From assembly GCA_004791255.1 (NCBI GenBank), contig SRUQ01000011.1, positions 175,487 through 239,486 on the forward strand: a stretch of DNA of 64,000 nt, in the 5' to 3' direction. Under the pieces are notes generated by a model, which was not told where the DNA came from, searched no databases, and saw only the letters and a program-made list of their open reading frames with translations. Positions 10,879 to 18,686 of the stretch are shown here, one piece after another. The translations under genes and the position numbers were made by a program. The stretch comes from a bacterium M00.F.Ca.ET.205.01.1.1 (lineage in GTDB: Bacteria > Pseudomonadota > Alphaproteobacteria > Rhizobiales > Rhizobiaceae). Position 1 is the first letter of the stretch, and each line of letters starts with the position of its first letter.

Positions 10879-11427
10879 ATGCTCCGTAAACAGGGCATGA
10901 AACGGTCGATGCCACGCTTTGACATCATAGGGCAGCTCGGGTCGCTGCGCCGCTACGCGCGTTCGCTGACACGCGACGGCATCGAGGCCGAAGATCTTGT
11001 GCATGACGCGCTGGTGCGTGCCTATGAGCGGCGCGACACGTTCCGCTCGGGCGGAAACCTGCGGGCATGGCTCTTGTCGATCCTCCACAACACCTTCATC
11101 GACCGGGTGCGTTCGCGCCGCTCGGAAACGGCGCGTCTCGAACAGGCGGGATATCTGGCTGAGGACAGCACGCCGGCGCCGCAGGAACAGTCGGTACGAC
11201 TGGCGCAGGTGCGGGTAGCCTTTTTCAGCCTGCCGGAAGAGCAGCGTTCGGCGCTGCATCTGGTCGCCATCGAAGGGCTTTCCTACCAGCAGGCCGCCAA
11301 TGCCAGCGGCGTGCCGCTGGGCACGCTGATGTCGCGCATCGGCCGGGCGCGCGCCGCGTTGCGTCAGATGGAAGAGGCGCCGGTGCGCGGCAAAAATCAT
11401 CTCAGGATCGTTGGAGGTGACTCATGA
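10879..11427 (+). CDS. ECF-type RNA polymerase sigma factor
   Basis: Extracytoplasmic-function sigma factor of 182 residues or slightly fewer. The sigma2 region (EDLVHDALVRAYERRDTFR, then LRAWLLSILHNTFID) binds the -10 element. Sigma4 (SLPEEQRSALHLVAIEGLSYQQAANASGVPLGTLMSRI) is the -35-binding helix-turn-helix. In-frame ATGs at 10897 and 10909 are equally possible starts. The stop overlaps the start of the next gene (ATGA), and that gene is its likely anti-sigma partner, so the pair is co-translated. Confidence 0.88.
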   Translation: MLRKQGMKRSMPRFDIIGQLGSLRRYARSLTRDGIEAEDLVHDALVRAYERRDTFRSGGNLRAWLLSILHNTFIDRVRSRRSETARLEQAGYLAEDSTPAPQEQSVRLAQVRVAFFSLPEEQRSALHLVAIEGLSYQQAANASGVPLGTLMSRIGRARAALRQMEEAPVRGKNHLRIVGGDS

Positions 11428-12197
11428 CCGCTCTGGTCGACCCGGTTACGGACGCCGATCTCGACGCCTATGTCGACGATCAGCTCGACGCCACCCGCCG
11501 CATAGAGGTCGAGGCGTTTCTGTCCGCCCGCCCGGAAGCGGCGGCGCGCGTGATGTCGGACCTGCGCACCCGCGACGAGCTGCGCGTGGCGCTGGCCGGC
11601 TCCAAGGGCATGGCGCGGCGGGCGACCGCCGATGCCGCGCGGCGGCTTGAGAGGGGGCTAGGCCGGGGCCGCATCTTCGCCGTGCTGCAACGCGCGGCGG
11701 CGGTTGCCGCGCTGATTGGCGCCGGCTGGCTGGCCAACGGCATCCTCGGACCGATGTCGGTGACCAAGGTCGTCGCCTCGCCGCAGCCGCCGGCCTATGT
11801 CGATGAAGCGGTGAGGGCGCACAAGACGACGCTGGTGCGCGAGAGCATGCCCTCGCAAACCGAAGCGCCCAACTACAATGCCGGCGAGATCCGCGCCGCG
11901 ACCGCCATCGTCATGCCGTCGCTACCGAAAGACTGGAAAGTCCGCGACGTGCAAATTTACCCGTCGCGCTTCGGCCCAAGCGTCGAGATGGCGGTCGAAA
12001 CGAAGGAAATGGGCCTGGTGTCGCTGTTTGCGATCCGGCCGGGAAATTTCGACGTGGTCAAGCCGACAGTGGCGCCATCGGGCGACATTTCCTCGGCCTA
12101 TTTCCAGATCGGCGAGGTCGCCTATGCGGTGGTCGCGAAAAGCGGGGTCCATGACCTCGACCGCGCCGCCGAGACGCTCGCCGGAACGCTTTACTGA
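11424..12197 (+). CDS. Anti-sigma factor, single-span membrane protein
   Basis: Putative membrane anti-sigma factor of 257 residues. The N-terminal cytoplasmic part (DLDAYVDDQLDATRRIEVEAFL) resembles the zinc-finger-like anti-sigma domain but lacks its histidine/cysteine ligands. One hydrophobic helix lies near residues 85-105, and the remainder is predicted to be periplasmic. Its ATG overlaps the sigma-factor stop. The inducing stress cannot be deduced. Confidence 0.82.
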   Translation: MTALVDPVTDADLDAYVDDQLDATRRIEVEAFLSARPEAAARVMSDLRTRDELRVALAGSKGMARRATADAARRLERGLGRGRIFAVLQRAAAVAALIGAGWLANGILGPMSVTKVVASPQPPAYVDEAVRAHKTTLVRESMPSQTEAPNYNAGEIRAATAIVMPSLPKDWKVRDVQIYPSRFGPSVEMAVETKEMGLVSLFAIRPGNFDVVKPTVAPSGDISSAYFQIGEVAYAVVAKSGVHDLDRAAETLAGTLY

Positions 12198-12220
12198 TCG
12201 ACCCGCAAAGGAGAATTGTG

Positions 12221-12937
12221 ATGAAAACCCCCAACACGGGATACCGCGTCGGCGCGGGCGCCCAGACCGGAGCCATCTATGACGAGGGCCTGCGCCAGCA
12301 CATGCTGCGCGTCTACAACTATATGGGCCTCGGCCTGGTCGTTACCGGCCTGATCGCCTTCATGGTGTCTTCGACGCCGGCGCTTTACGTGCCGATCTTT
12401 TCCAGCCCGCTGAAATGGGTGGTGATGCTGGCACCGCTCGCCTTCGTGCTTTTGTTCTCGTTCAAGATGCAGACGATGTCGGCATCGAGCGCGCAGGCGA
12501 TGTTCTGGGCGTTCTGCGCGGTGATGGGCCTGTCGCTGGCCTCGGTGTTCCTGGTCTTCACCGGAACCAGCATCGCGCGCACCTTCTTCATCGCCGCCAC
12601 CATGTTCGGCGCCACCAGCCTCTACGGCTACACGACCAGACGTGACCTGACCCAGTTCTCGTCGTTCCTGATTATGGGCCTGATCGGCGTGGTGATCGCC
12701 AGTGTCGTCAACATCTTCCTCGGCTCGACCGCGCTGCAGTTCGCCATTTCGGTGATCGGCATCGCCGTCTTCATCGGCCTGACCGCCTGGGACACGCAAA
12801 CGATCAAGGAGCAGTATGCCGAGAATTTCGACGCGGAATCGCGCCAGAAACTCGCCGTCTTCGGCGCCTTCTCGCTCTATCTGAATTTCGTCAACATCTT
12901 CCAGCTGCTGCTGAATTTCACCGGCGAGCGCGAATAG
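12221..12937 (+). CDS. Bax inhibitor-1/YccA family membrane protein
   Basis: Integral membrane protein of 238 residues with about seven hydrophobic segments and the family end motif (FGAFSLYLNFVNIFQLLL). Homologues such as YbhL/YccA modulate FtsH or act as proton-gated calcium leaks; the role here is unknown. AAAGGAG at 12207-12213 is spaced well for ATG 12221; the overlapping GTG at 12218 is less likely. It lies 23 nt after the anti-sigma gene and is possibly read through from it. Confidence 0.92.
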   Translation: MKTPNTGYRVGAGAQTGAIYDEGLRQHMLRVYNYMGLGLVVTGLIAFMVSSTPALYVPIFSSPLKWVVMLAPLAFVLLFSFKMQTMSASSAQAMFWAFCAVMGLSLASVFLVFTGTSIARTFFIAATMFGATSLYGYTTRRDLTQFSSFLIMGLIGVVIASVVNIFLGSTALQFAISVIGIAVFIGLTAWDTQTIKEQYAENFDAESRQKLAVFGAFSLYLNFVNIFQLLLNFTGERE

Positions 12938-12969
12938 TCCGAACCGTAGCAGGCAACATTTCGTTCTTG

Positions 12970-13003
12970 CCGTGGCCGGAGGGAAACCTCCGGCCACGGT
13001 TTT
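12970..13003 (+). terminator. Rho-independent terminator
   Basis: A perfect 13-bp GC-rich stem (12970-12982 with 12987-12999) has a GAAA tetraloop and is followed by TTTT at 13000-13003. It terminates the Bax-inhibitor gene and, being symmetrical, could also serve the converging TetR gene. Confidence 0.93.
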
Positions 13004-13701
13004 CATTTGAGGGATCGGTTCTGGCTGGGGGCGAGGCCAACAAGCAGCGCGTCGAGGCCCTTCCGGAAGATGCCGATCCAATCGTCATCGCACAGCAGGC
13101 GGGAACGCTCGATTGTCGGATAGGGTTCGCCGGCGCGCGGCTGTGAGGCGGCCCTGTCGCCGCCCGAGAGGTCGAAACTCGTTCGGGTGATGGTGGCGCC
13201 CATCAGATAGTTCCACAGCGACCATATCGCGACGTTCAAATCCGCGTCCGCTACACCGGCCCTGGACAAGGTCTTGCCCAGCAGTTCCAGGCGACTGAGT
13301 ATGTTTGGGCCGAGCGCCCGGCTCGACAGGAGCGATACAGACCAGGGATGGCGCAGCATGCTGGCGCGCCAGTCTTCGAGCATATCTATGATTTCCGTGC
13401 GCCAGTCCTGAGCCCCAACAATTTGCGGCGATCCGCGATATCCAAGCACCGAGTCGAGCGCCAGATCAAAGACACTCTCCTTGTTGTCGACGTGCCAATA
13501 GAGGCTCATCACGCCCGAGCCGAGCCGATCGGCCAGCCGGCGCATCGTCAATCCGTCGACGCCTTGCGCATCCAGCAGTTCGACCGCGGTCAACACGATG
13601 CGGTCCAGGGACAGAGCCGGTTCGCTGTTTGGCTGCGGCGGGGGCTCTACCCCCATTCGTTGAGACCGTTTGCCTTGGGCGCCGCTACGCTTGGCTGCCA
13701 T
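13003..13701 (-). CDS. TetR family transcriptional regulator
   Basis: Repressor of 232 residues with an N-terminal TetR-type HTH (LTMRRLADRLGSGVMSLYWHVDNK, residues about 54-78) and a TetR-C-like ligand domain. It is divergent from the RidA-like gene, with a 177-nt shared promoter region that contains two palindromes (13774-13784 and 13793-13813). Autoregulation and control of the RidA-like gene is the simplest inference. The ligand is unknown. Confidence 0.9.
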   Translation of the reverse strand: MAAKRSGAQGKRSQRMGVEPPPQPNSEPALSLDRIVLTAVELLDAQGVDGLTMRRLADRLGSGVMSLYWHVDNKESVFDLALDSVLGYRGSPQIVGAQDWRTEIIDMLEDWRASMLRHPWSVSLLSSRALGPNILSRLELLGKTLSRAGVADADLNVAIWSLWNYLMGATITRTSFDLSGGDRAASQPRAGEPYPTIERSRLLCDDDWIGIFRKGLDALLVGLAPSQNRSLK

Positions 13702-13773
13702 CCGTCATCCTCAATGTTGGAACTTCGATTTTGGCAGGCAATGGCGGGAATGTCGACGTTAGGCGCTTGACTA

Positions 13774-13813
13774 GTACACTGTACCATATAATGACTCGTA
13801 TAGCGTACGAGTC
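13774..13813. promoter_or_regulatory. Candidate TetR operator region with two palindromes
   Basis: GTAC-ACT-GTAC (13774-13784) is followed by GACTCGTA-TAGCG-TACGAGTC (13793-13813), a perfect 8-bp inverted repeat. They straddle a TATAAT hexamer at 13787-13792, as expected for a repressor that blocks the promoter of the divergent RidA-like gene. Binding by the neighbouring TetR protein is inferred. Confidence 0.65.
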
Positions 13814-13878
13814 AATCGCAGCGATGGTAAGCATCGGTCGCGAAAGTCCCGTCGCTCACAGTCCGCGGAGCCAAAATC

Positions 13879-14361
13879 ATGTCACGCGCAATCAACCATC
13901 TGCTTATCGAAGGGCTAATCATCATGACCATGGCAGTTTCCACTGCGGCGAATGCGAACGATCTCAAGCCGACCATCGTCAATCCAAAAACCCTCTACGA
14001 TCCGTCGCCGAACGGTTACAGCACGGCCGTGGTCACGCCCCCGGGAGCCCGGGTGGCGTATATTTCCGGACAGGGCGGCCAGGACGCCACGGGAGGGTTG
14101 TCGCCGGACTTCGCCGTGCAGGTTAAGCAGGCCTACGCAAATCTGCGCAGCGCCCTCGACGGGCTCGGTGCAAGGCCGGACCAGGTCGCAAAGCTCACGG
14201 TCTTCGTGGTCGATCACGACATGTCCAAGCTTGGGGTGCTTACGCAGACCGTCAAGGAGATGTTTGGCGACGCGCTGCCGGCGCAGACCCTGGTGCCCGT
14301 TCCCAAGCTTGCAATCGACCCAATGCTGTTCGAGGTGGAGGCCGTAGTCGTTCTGGAGTAG
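13879..14361 (+). CDS. RidA-like (YjgF/YER057c) family protein, possibly secreted
   Basis: RidA-fold protein of 160 residues; archetypes hydrolyse 2-aminoacrylate and other reactive imines. The fold motifs ISGQGGQDATGG and FEVEAVVVL are present. The position of the conserved catalytic arginine (PARSC in RidA) is PAQTL, giving Gln136, so imine deaminase activity is questionable. With ATG 13879 the first 27 residues resemble a weak signal peptide ending ANA; ATG 13924, also with a good ribosome site, would give a cytosolic protein. It is divergent from the TetR gene. Confidence 0.82.
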   Translation: MSRAINHLLIEGLIIMTMAVSTAANANDLKPTIVNPKTLYDPSPNGYSTAVVTPPGARVAYISGQGGQDATGGLSPDFAVQVKQAYANLRSALDGLGARPDQVAKLTVFVVDHDMSKLGVLTQTVKEMFGDALPAQTLVPVPKLAIDPMLFEVEAVVVLE

Positions 14362-14406
14362 GAACGGGGGATCAATGGTGCTGGCGATCGCCTCTCGCAG
14401 CGGCAT

Positions 14407-14441
14407 ATGGGCTCGATGCGGTTCACCGCCCTTGAGCCCAT
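14407..14441 (+). terminator. Hairpin after the RidA-like gene
   Basis: Perfect 8-bp arms ATGGGCTC (14407-14414) and GAGCCCAT (14434-14441) lie downstream of the RidA-like gene, with a short T-run about 10 nt further on. This is a plausible but not canonical terminator. Confidence 0.45.
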
Positions 14442-14491
14442 GCCTGGCCTTTTGCTAGCCTGCCAGCCACACCAGCCAGCCGAAGGGACGC

Positions 14492-15376
14492 ATGGAACAG
14501 GACAGCTGCACGCTCCATGGTGACGGCATCTCGGCGACTGTCGTCGGGCAGGGCGCCGAACTGGTGTCCCTGCGCGATGCCGATGGCACCGAGTTCCTGT
14601 GGCAGGCCGGGCCGGAATGGCGGCGCCATTCGCCGGTGCTGTTCCCGATCGTCGGACGGCTGAAGGGCGATCAACTGCGCCATCGAGGCCAAGCCTATCC
14701 GATGACGCAGCATGGTTTCGCACGCGACAGGCGTTTCGCCTGGGTGGAGCAGGGGGCGTCCTCCTGCACCCTGGTTCTGACCGACGACGCGGAGAGCCGC
14801 GCCCAGTACCCGTTCGCCTTTCGCCTGGCCATAAGCTACGGCCTCGGGCCGCGATGGCTTGACGTGACCTTCGCGATCACCAACAGCGGCGATGAGCCGA
14901 TGCCGGCGTCGATCGGCGCGCACCCGGCGTTCAACTGGCCGCTGCTGCCGGAGCTGCCCAAGGAGGCCTATCACCTGACCTTTGCCGACAATGAGCCGGC
15001 GCCGATCCGCCGTTTGAAGGGAGGCCTGCTACTGCCCCAGACACAGCCGACGCCCATCCAGGGCAGGACACTGGCGCTCTCCGAGCGGCTGTTCGACGAT
15101 GACGCCGTCATTCTGGACCGGCCGGCCAGCACCAGGGTGCGGTATGCCGCCAAGCGAGGGCCGGCAATCGAAATGTCGTGGCACGGGTTCAACGAGCTCG
15201 GCATCTGGTCCAAGCCCGCCGGCGCGCCGTTTCTGTGCATCGAGCCCTGGCACGGCATCGCCAGCCCTGTCGATTTCGATGGTGACTTCGCCGACAAGCC
15301 GGGTGTGATTCTGATCGAGCCAGGTGCGGAGCGCGTACTTGGTTATCGGATCGATCTTCACTGTGAACCGGGCTAG
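14492..15376 (+). CDS. Aldose 1-epimerase family protein
   Basis: Galactose-mutarotase-fold protein of 294 residues that would interconvert sugar anomers. Supporting motifs are the histidine-bearing FPIVGRLKGD and MTQHGFARDRRF, the family motif IGAHPAFNWPL, and an acidic C-terminal site in EPWHGIASP. It belongs to the rhizobial YeaD/LacX-like branch, whose substrates are not well defined. ATG 14492 has an AAGGGA ribosome site upstream. Confidence 0.88.
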   Translation: MEQDSCTLHGDGISATVVGQGAELVSLRDADGTEFLWQAGPEWRRHSPVLFPIVGRLKGDQLRHRGQAYPMTQHGFARDRRFAWVEQGASSCTLVLTDDAESRAQYPFAFRLAISYGLGPRWLDVTFAITNSGDEPMPASIGAHPAFNWPLLPELPKEAYHLTFADNEPAPIRRLKGGLLLPQTQPTPIQGRTLALSERLFDDDAVILDRPASTRVRYAAKRGPAIEMSWHGFNELGIWSKPAGAPFLCIEPWHGIASPVDFDGDFADKPGVILIEPGAERVLGYRIDLHCEPG

Positions 15377-15416
15377 GGCAGGCGTCATATCGATGGAGCT
15401 GGCCGCCAGCCGATCC

Positions 15417-15698
15417 CTATCTGGGACTGGCAGTCACATCCCTCGCGGAGGAGACGGCTTTCACCCATGCGACCATCGACGCAACAGGCCGGCCGTCAAA
15501 CAGCGGGCCGCCGAGATCGAAATCCAAGTGCTCGACGAGCCCGGTATCGTCCTGGCTGGCGGCGCGGATGGCGGCCCGGACATAGCTGCTGCTGTCCTTG
15601 CCGGGATAGGTGCTGCCGTGACCCGCGCCGAAGATCACCGCGCGAGTCAGGCCGTCGGCCAGACGGTCGGGAAAGCCTAGAGAGGACGATACTGCCAT
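15417..15698 (-). CDS. Hypothetical protein, possibly a gene fragment
   Basis: Reading frame of 93 residues with clearly coding-like, GC3-rich codon use and no recognised domain (contains GAGHGSTYPGKDSSSY). Its ATG (15698-15696) lies within CATG, so it starts at the same bases as the divergent NUDIX gene. That leaves no room for separate promoters or ribosome sites. It may therefore be the tail of a once longer leftward gene cut by arrival of the NUDIX gene. Confidence 0.4.
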   Translation of the reverse strand: MAVSSSLGFPDRLADGLTRAVIFGAGHGSTYPGKDSSSYVRAAIRAASQDDTGLVEHLDFDLGGPLFDGRPVASMVAWVKAVSSARDVTASPR

Positions 15699-16113
15699 GA
15701 CGAAGAACCTCACGGTTACTGTCGGCGCATTGCTAGTCAGCCATGACCGGAAGGTCTTGCTCGGCCTCCGTGCTGCGTGGAAGAGTGCATGGCCGGGGCA
15801 TTGGGACACGGTAGGCGGCCGCGTTGAGGCCGGAGAGACGCTGGACGCGGCACTTGTTCGCGAGGTTCAGGAAGAAATTGGAGTGACGCCGACACAGTTC
15901 CGTTGGATGGAAAGCATTGAAGAGCGCCGTCCGGATCTCTATGGGAACGCGGTGCATCACGTTTTTGCGGTGGTCGGCTGGGATGGTGGCAATCCGAGCA
16001 ACGTTTGCGAGGAACACACCGAGATTCGCTGGTTTGATATCGACGAACTCCAGCATCTCTCAAATCTGGTGGATTGCGATTATCCCCGCCTCGCGAAGCG
16101 AGCTTCGACGTAA
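15697..16113 (+). CDS. NUDIX hydrolase
   Basis: Protein of 138 residues with a complete NUDIX box starting GGRVEAGETLDAAL and ending REVQEEIGV, which coordinates Mg for hydrolysis of a nucleoside diphosphate linked to another group. The substrate is unknown. A short hydrophobic first strand (VTVGALLVS) begins right after ATG 15697, as in standalone NUDIX enzymes. It is flanked by short, poorly conserved genes, suggesting a variable spot. Confidence 0.9.
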   Translation: MTKNLTVTVGALLVSHDRKVLLGLRAAWKSAWPGHWDTVGGRVEAGETLDAALVREVQEEIGVTPTQFRWMESIEERRPDLYGNAVHHVFAVVGWDGGNPSNVCEEHTEIRWFDIDELQHLSNLVDCDYPRLAKRAST

Positions 16114-16294
16114 TCAATCATTCTGCCGCGGCTCCAGTGACATGGCCCGTCCTGATACCCACGCCAGAAAGTCGCATAAGATAGATTATGGAACTTACGG
16201 ATTGGTCGACGGCTGGGAATTGCCGCAGGTTTTCATAGGCTTGGCATCATCGGTGGTATTGCCTTGCGCTGATCGCGAACGCTACGCTGCATGA

Positions 16295-17056
16295 ATGGCA
16301 ATGGCAAAGCGTCATACCGAAGCAGCGATCGAAGTCTTCGTGCATGGCTACAGTGCCGGCAGAAGCCGCACTTTTCCCTGTGAGGTCAGCCGCGTCGGGC
16401 CATTGTGGCTGATGCGCGATGCGCCGCGCAAGAATCCTCGCGACTATCGCAGCGAGGAATGGATCGTCCACGACGTCGACCCTCATCAAGCCGACGCGAT
16501 CGTTCGGCGGCATGCGCGGCCGAGCTTTGCGGTTTCCGTCGTCATTGCGACCGGCCAACCGGACGAGCCAATCCGCAGCGCCTACAAAGCGCTCGGTTAC
16601 CGTCTGCTGCGGACGGAAGGCTTTTTCGTCCAGCCGCTGCGCCATATCCCAGAGCCGCCGGCGGTCGTTGCAATTGAACGTGTCACAACGGCTGAACGCG
16701 CGGAACAATTGGCAAAGATCATACGCAGACAGCCGATCGCGACCAATCTGCTCGGCGAGGACGCGCCATTGCGCCAATATGTGGCGGTCGACGGTGACGC
16801 TATTGTCGGGCGCGTGCGCAGCGTGGAGGCTGTCGGATCTACCTGGTGCGAGGCCATGTATGTCGAGCCTTCGCACCGGCGGCGTGGCATCGGCCAGGCG
16901 CTGATGGCCAAAATGCTGAGCGACGACCGGGCGCACGGGTCCCGCTGCTCGGTGTTGACGGCCACACATGCCGGCGCGCTGCTTTATCCCCGCATGGGGT
17001 ATCAGCAGATTGGAACGCTGCTGATCTTCGCGCCGAAGAAACAAATGCGTTCATGA
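16295..17056 (+). CDS. GNAT family N-acetyltransferase
   Basis: Protein of 253 residues whose C-terminal half carries the acetyl-CoA motif A (MYVEPSHRRRGIGQALMAKML) and motif B (GALLYPRMGYQQIGTLL). The N-terminal 110 residues form a second, less conserved GNAT-like half that probably recognises the substrate, which is unknown. It converges with the MBL hydrolase gene. The 181-nt gap before it holds no gene. Confidence 0.88.
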   Translation: MAMAKRHTEAAIEVFVHGYSAGRSRTFPCEVSRVGPLWLMRDAPRKNPRDYRSEEWIVHDVDPHQADAIVRRHARPSFAVSVVIATGQPDEPIRSAYKALGYRLLRTEGFFVQPLRHIPEPPAVVAIERVTTAERAEQLAKIIRRQPIATNLLGEDAPLRQYVAVDGDAIVGRVRSVEAVGSTWCEAMYVEPSHRRRGIGQALMAKMLSDDRAHGSRCSVLTATHAGALLYPRMGYQQIGTLLIFAPKKQMRS

Positions 17057-17069
17057 AAGGCCGTTCACA

Positions 17070-17888
17070 TCACGCTGATTCATAAGGGATTTCAATCGCC
17101 ATGCCGTCATAGGCCGGCACCACGTGGTCTGGCGTCTCGGCCATCACCGTGGCGTAGTCCAGCGGCACATGCATATGCGTCAGCACGGCATTACTGGGCG
17201 CCAGCGTCTCGATCCAGGTGAGCGCCTCGCCGAGCGACAGATGGCTGGGATGGGTGTGGTATTGCAGCGCATCGATGACCAGAACATCGAGACCGCGTAG
17301 CCGCTCGGCGGTGGCCTCCGGAAAGTCGCTGACATCAGGGCAATAGGCAAGGCCGCCGATGCGAAAGCCAAGCGAGATGATGTCGCCATGGGCCTGTGGC
17401 AGCGGCTCGAGGGTGAGGGCACCGCCCTCGCCTTCGATCAAAACCGGCCTGGCATGGTCGATGATGTGGGCGTTAACGATCGGCGGATAGGAACTGCCCG
17501 GCGGCGTCTCGAAGCAGTAGCCGAACGCCTGGCGCAGCCGCAGCATCGTCGGCAGGTCGGCATGGATGTCGATCCGGTGGCGTTGATCGTGCACGAAGCC
17601 ACGCAGATCGTCGATGCCGTGGATGTGGTCGGCATGCGGATGGGTGTAGACGACCGCGTCGATGCGCCGGACCGAGGCCATCAGCATCTGCTGGCGGAAA
17701 TCCGGTCCGGTATCGATGACCACAGTCGTGCGGGCGCCGCTTTCGGCAATCCGTTCGACCAGGACCGCGGTGCGCATACGCCGGTTCCTGGGGTTTTGCG
17801 GGTCGCAATTGCCCCAGTCGCCGGTGATGCGCGGCGTGCCGGGCGACGAGCCGCAGCCGAGGATGGTCAGGCGTAGCCGGTCGGTCAT
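17070..17888 (-). CDS. MBL-fold metallohydrolase, PhnP-like phosphodiesterase
   Basis: Metallo-beta-lactamase-fold hydrolase of 272 residues. The metal-binding motif is THPHADHIHG; the remaining ligands are the aspartate in PDVSDF and the final histidine in LTHMHVPLD. Similarity is to the PhnP/phosphoribosyl cyclic phosphodiesterase group. It is the last gene of a leftward run metG-tatD-MBL with a 3-nt gap, an order widely kept in alphaproteobacteria. Its physiological substrate there is unknown. Confidence 0.9.
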   Translation of the reverse strand: MTDRLRLTILGCGSSPGTPRITGDWGNCDPQNPRNRRMRTAVLVERIAESGARTTVVIDTGPDFRQQMLMASVRRIDAVVYTHPHADHIHGIDDLRGFVHDQRHRIDIHADLPTMLRLRQAFGYCFETPPGSSYPPIVNAHIIDHARPVLIEGEGGALTLEPLPQAHGDIISLGFRIGGLAYCPDVSDFPEATAERLRGLDVLVIDALQYHTHPSHLSLGEALTWIETLAPSNAVLTHMHVPLDYATVMAETPDHVVPAYDGMAIEIPYESA

Positions 17889-17891
17889 GCT

Positions 17892-18686
17892 TCAGACGCC
17901 CTGCCGGCCGGGGCGCGGCATTTTTCCGAAGAGCCGGAAGAAATTGTCGGTCGTGATCGCCGCGATATCAGCCTCGCTGACGCCGATCGTCTCGGCCAGT
18001 ACCTTGGCCGTATGCGCGACATAGGCCGGCTCGTTGCGCTTACCGCGAAACGGGATTGGCGCAAGATATGGCGCATCGGTCTCGACCAGCAGGCGGTCAT
18101 GCGGCACGTCGGCCGCGATGGCGCGCAGTTCGGCCGAGTTCTTGAAGGTCAATATGCCCGAGAAAGACACGTAGCCGCCGAGCGAGACGCCAATTTCTGC
18201 CAACCGGCGTCCCGACGAAAAACAATGCAGGATGAAGGGGAAGGCGCCCTTCCCTGTTTCATCCCTGAGAATGGCGGCCATGTCTTCATCGGCATTTCGC
18301 GCATGGATGACCAGCGGCAGTCCAGTTTCCCGGGCAGCCGCGATATGGGTGCGAAAGCCCTGCGCCTGGGCATCGCGAGGCGCCTTGTCGTAAAAGTAAT
18401 CGAGCCCAGCCTCTCCGATCGCCACCACCTTCGGATGAGCCGACAGGCGGACAAGCTCGGCGCCGGTGACGTCGAGCTCCTCGGCGGCATTGTGCGGATG
18501 GGTGCCGACCGAACAATAGACCTCGTCAAAAGTCTCCGCGATTTCAAGTATTTGCGGAAAACGCTTCACGCGCGTGGAGATCGTCACCATGCGGCCGATG
18601 CCGGCCGCCTTGGCACGGGCGACAATGGCCGCCCGCTCCTCCGCGAAGTCCGGAAAGTCGAGATGGCAATGGCTGTCGACGAGCAT
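17892..18686 (-). CDS. tatD: TatD family metal-dependent hydrolase
   Basis: TIM-barrel metallohydrolase of 264 residues with the N-terminal HxH metal motif DSHCHLD, a mid-chain glutamate (GEAGLDYFYD), histidines in VIHARNADED and ILHCFSSG, and the aspartate of ETDAPYLAP. Homologues have 3'-5' DNA/RNA exonuclease or D-aminoacyl-tRNA deacylase activity. Its ATG shares one base with the metG stop, so it is translationally coupled to metG. Confidence 0.94.
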   Translation of the reverse strand: MLVDSHCHLDFPDFAEERAAIVARAKAAGIGRMVTISTRVKRFPQILEIAETFDEVYCSVGTHPHNAAEELDVTGAELVRLSAHPKVVAIGEAGLDYFYDKAPRDAQAQGFRTHIAAARETGLPLVIHARNADEDMAAILRDETGKGAFPFILHCFSSGRRLAEIGVSLGGYVSFSGILTFKNSAELRAIAADVPHDRLLVETDAPYLAPIPFRGKRNEPAYVAHTAKVLAETIGVSEADIAAITTDNFFRLFGKMPRPGRQGV

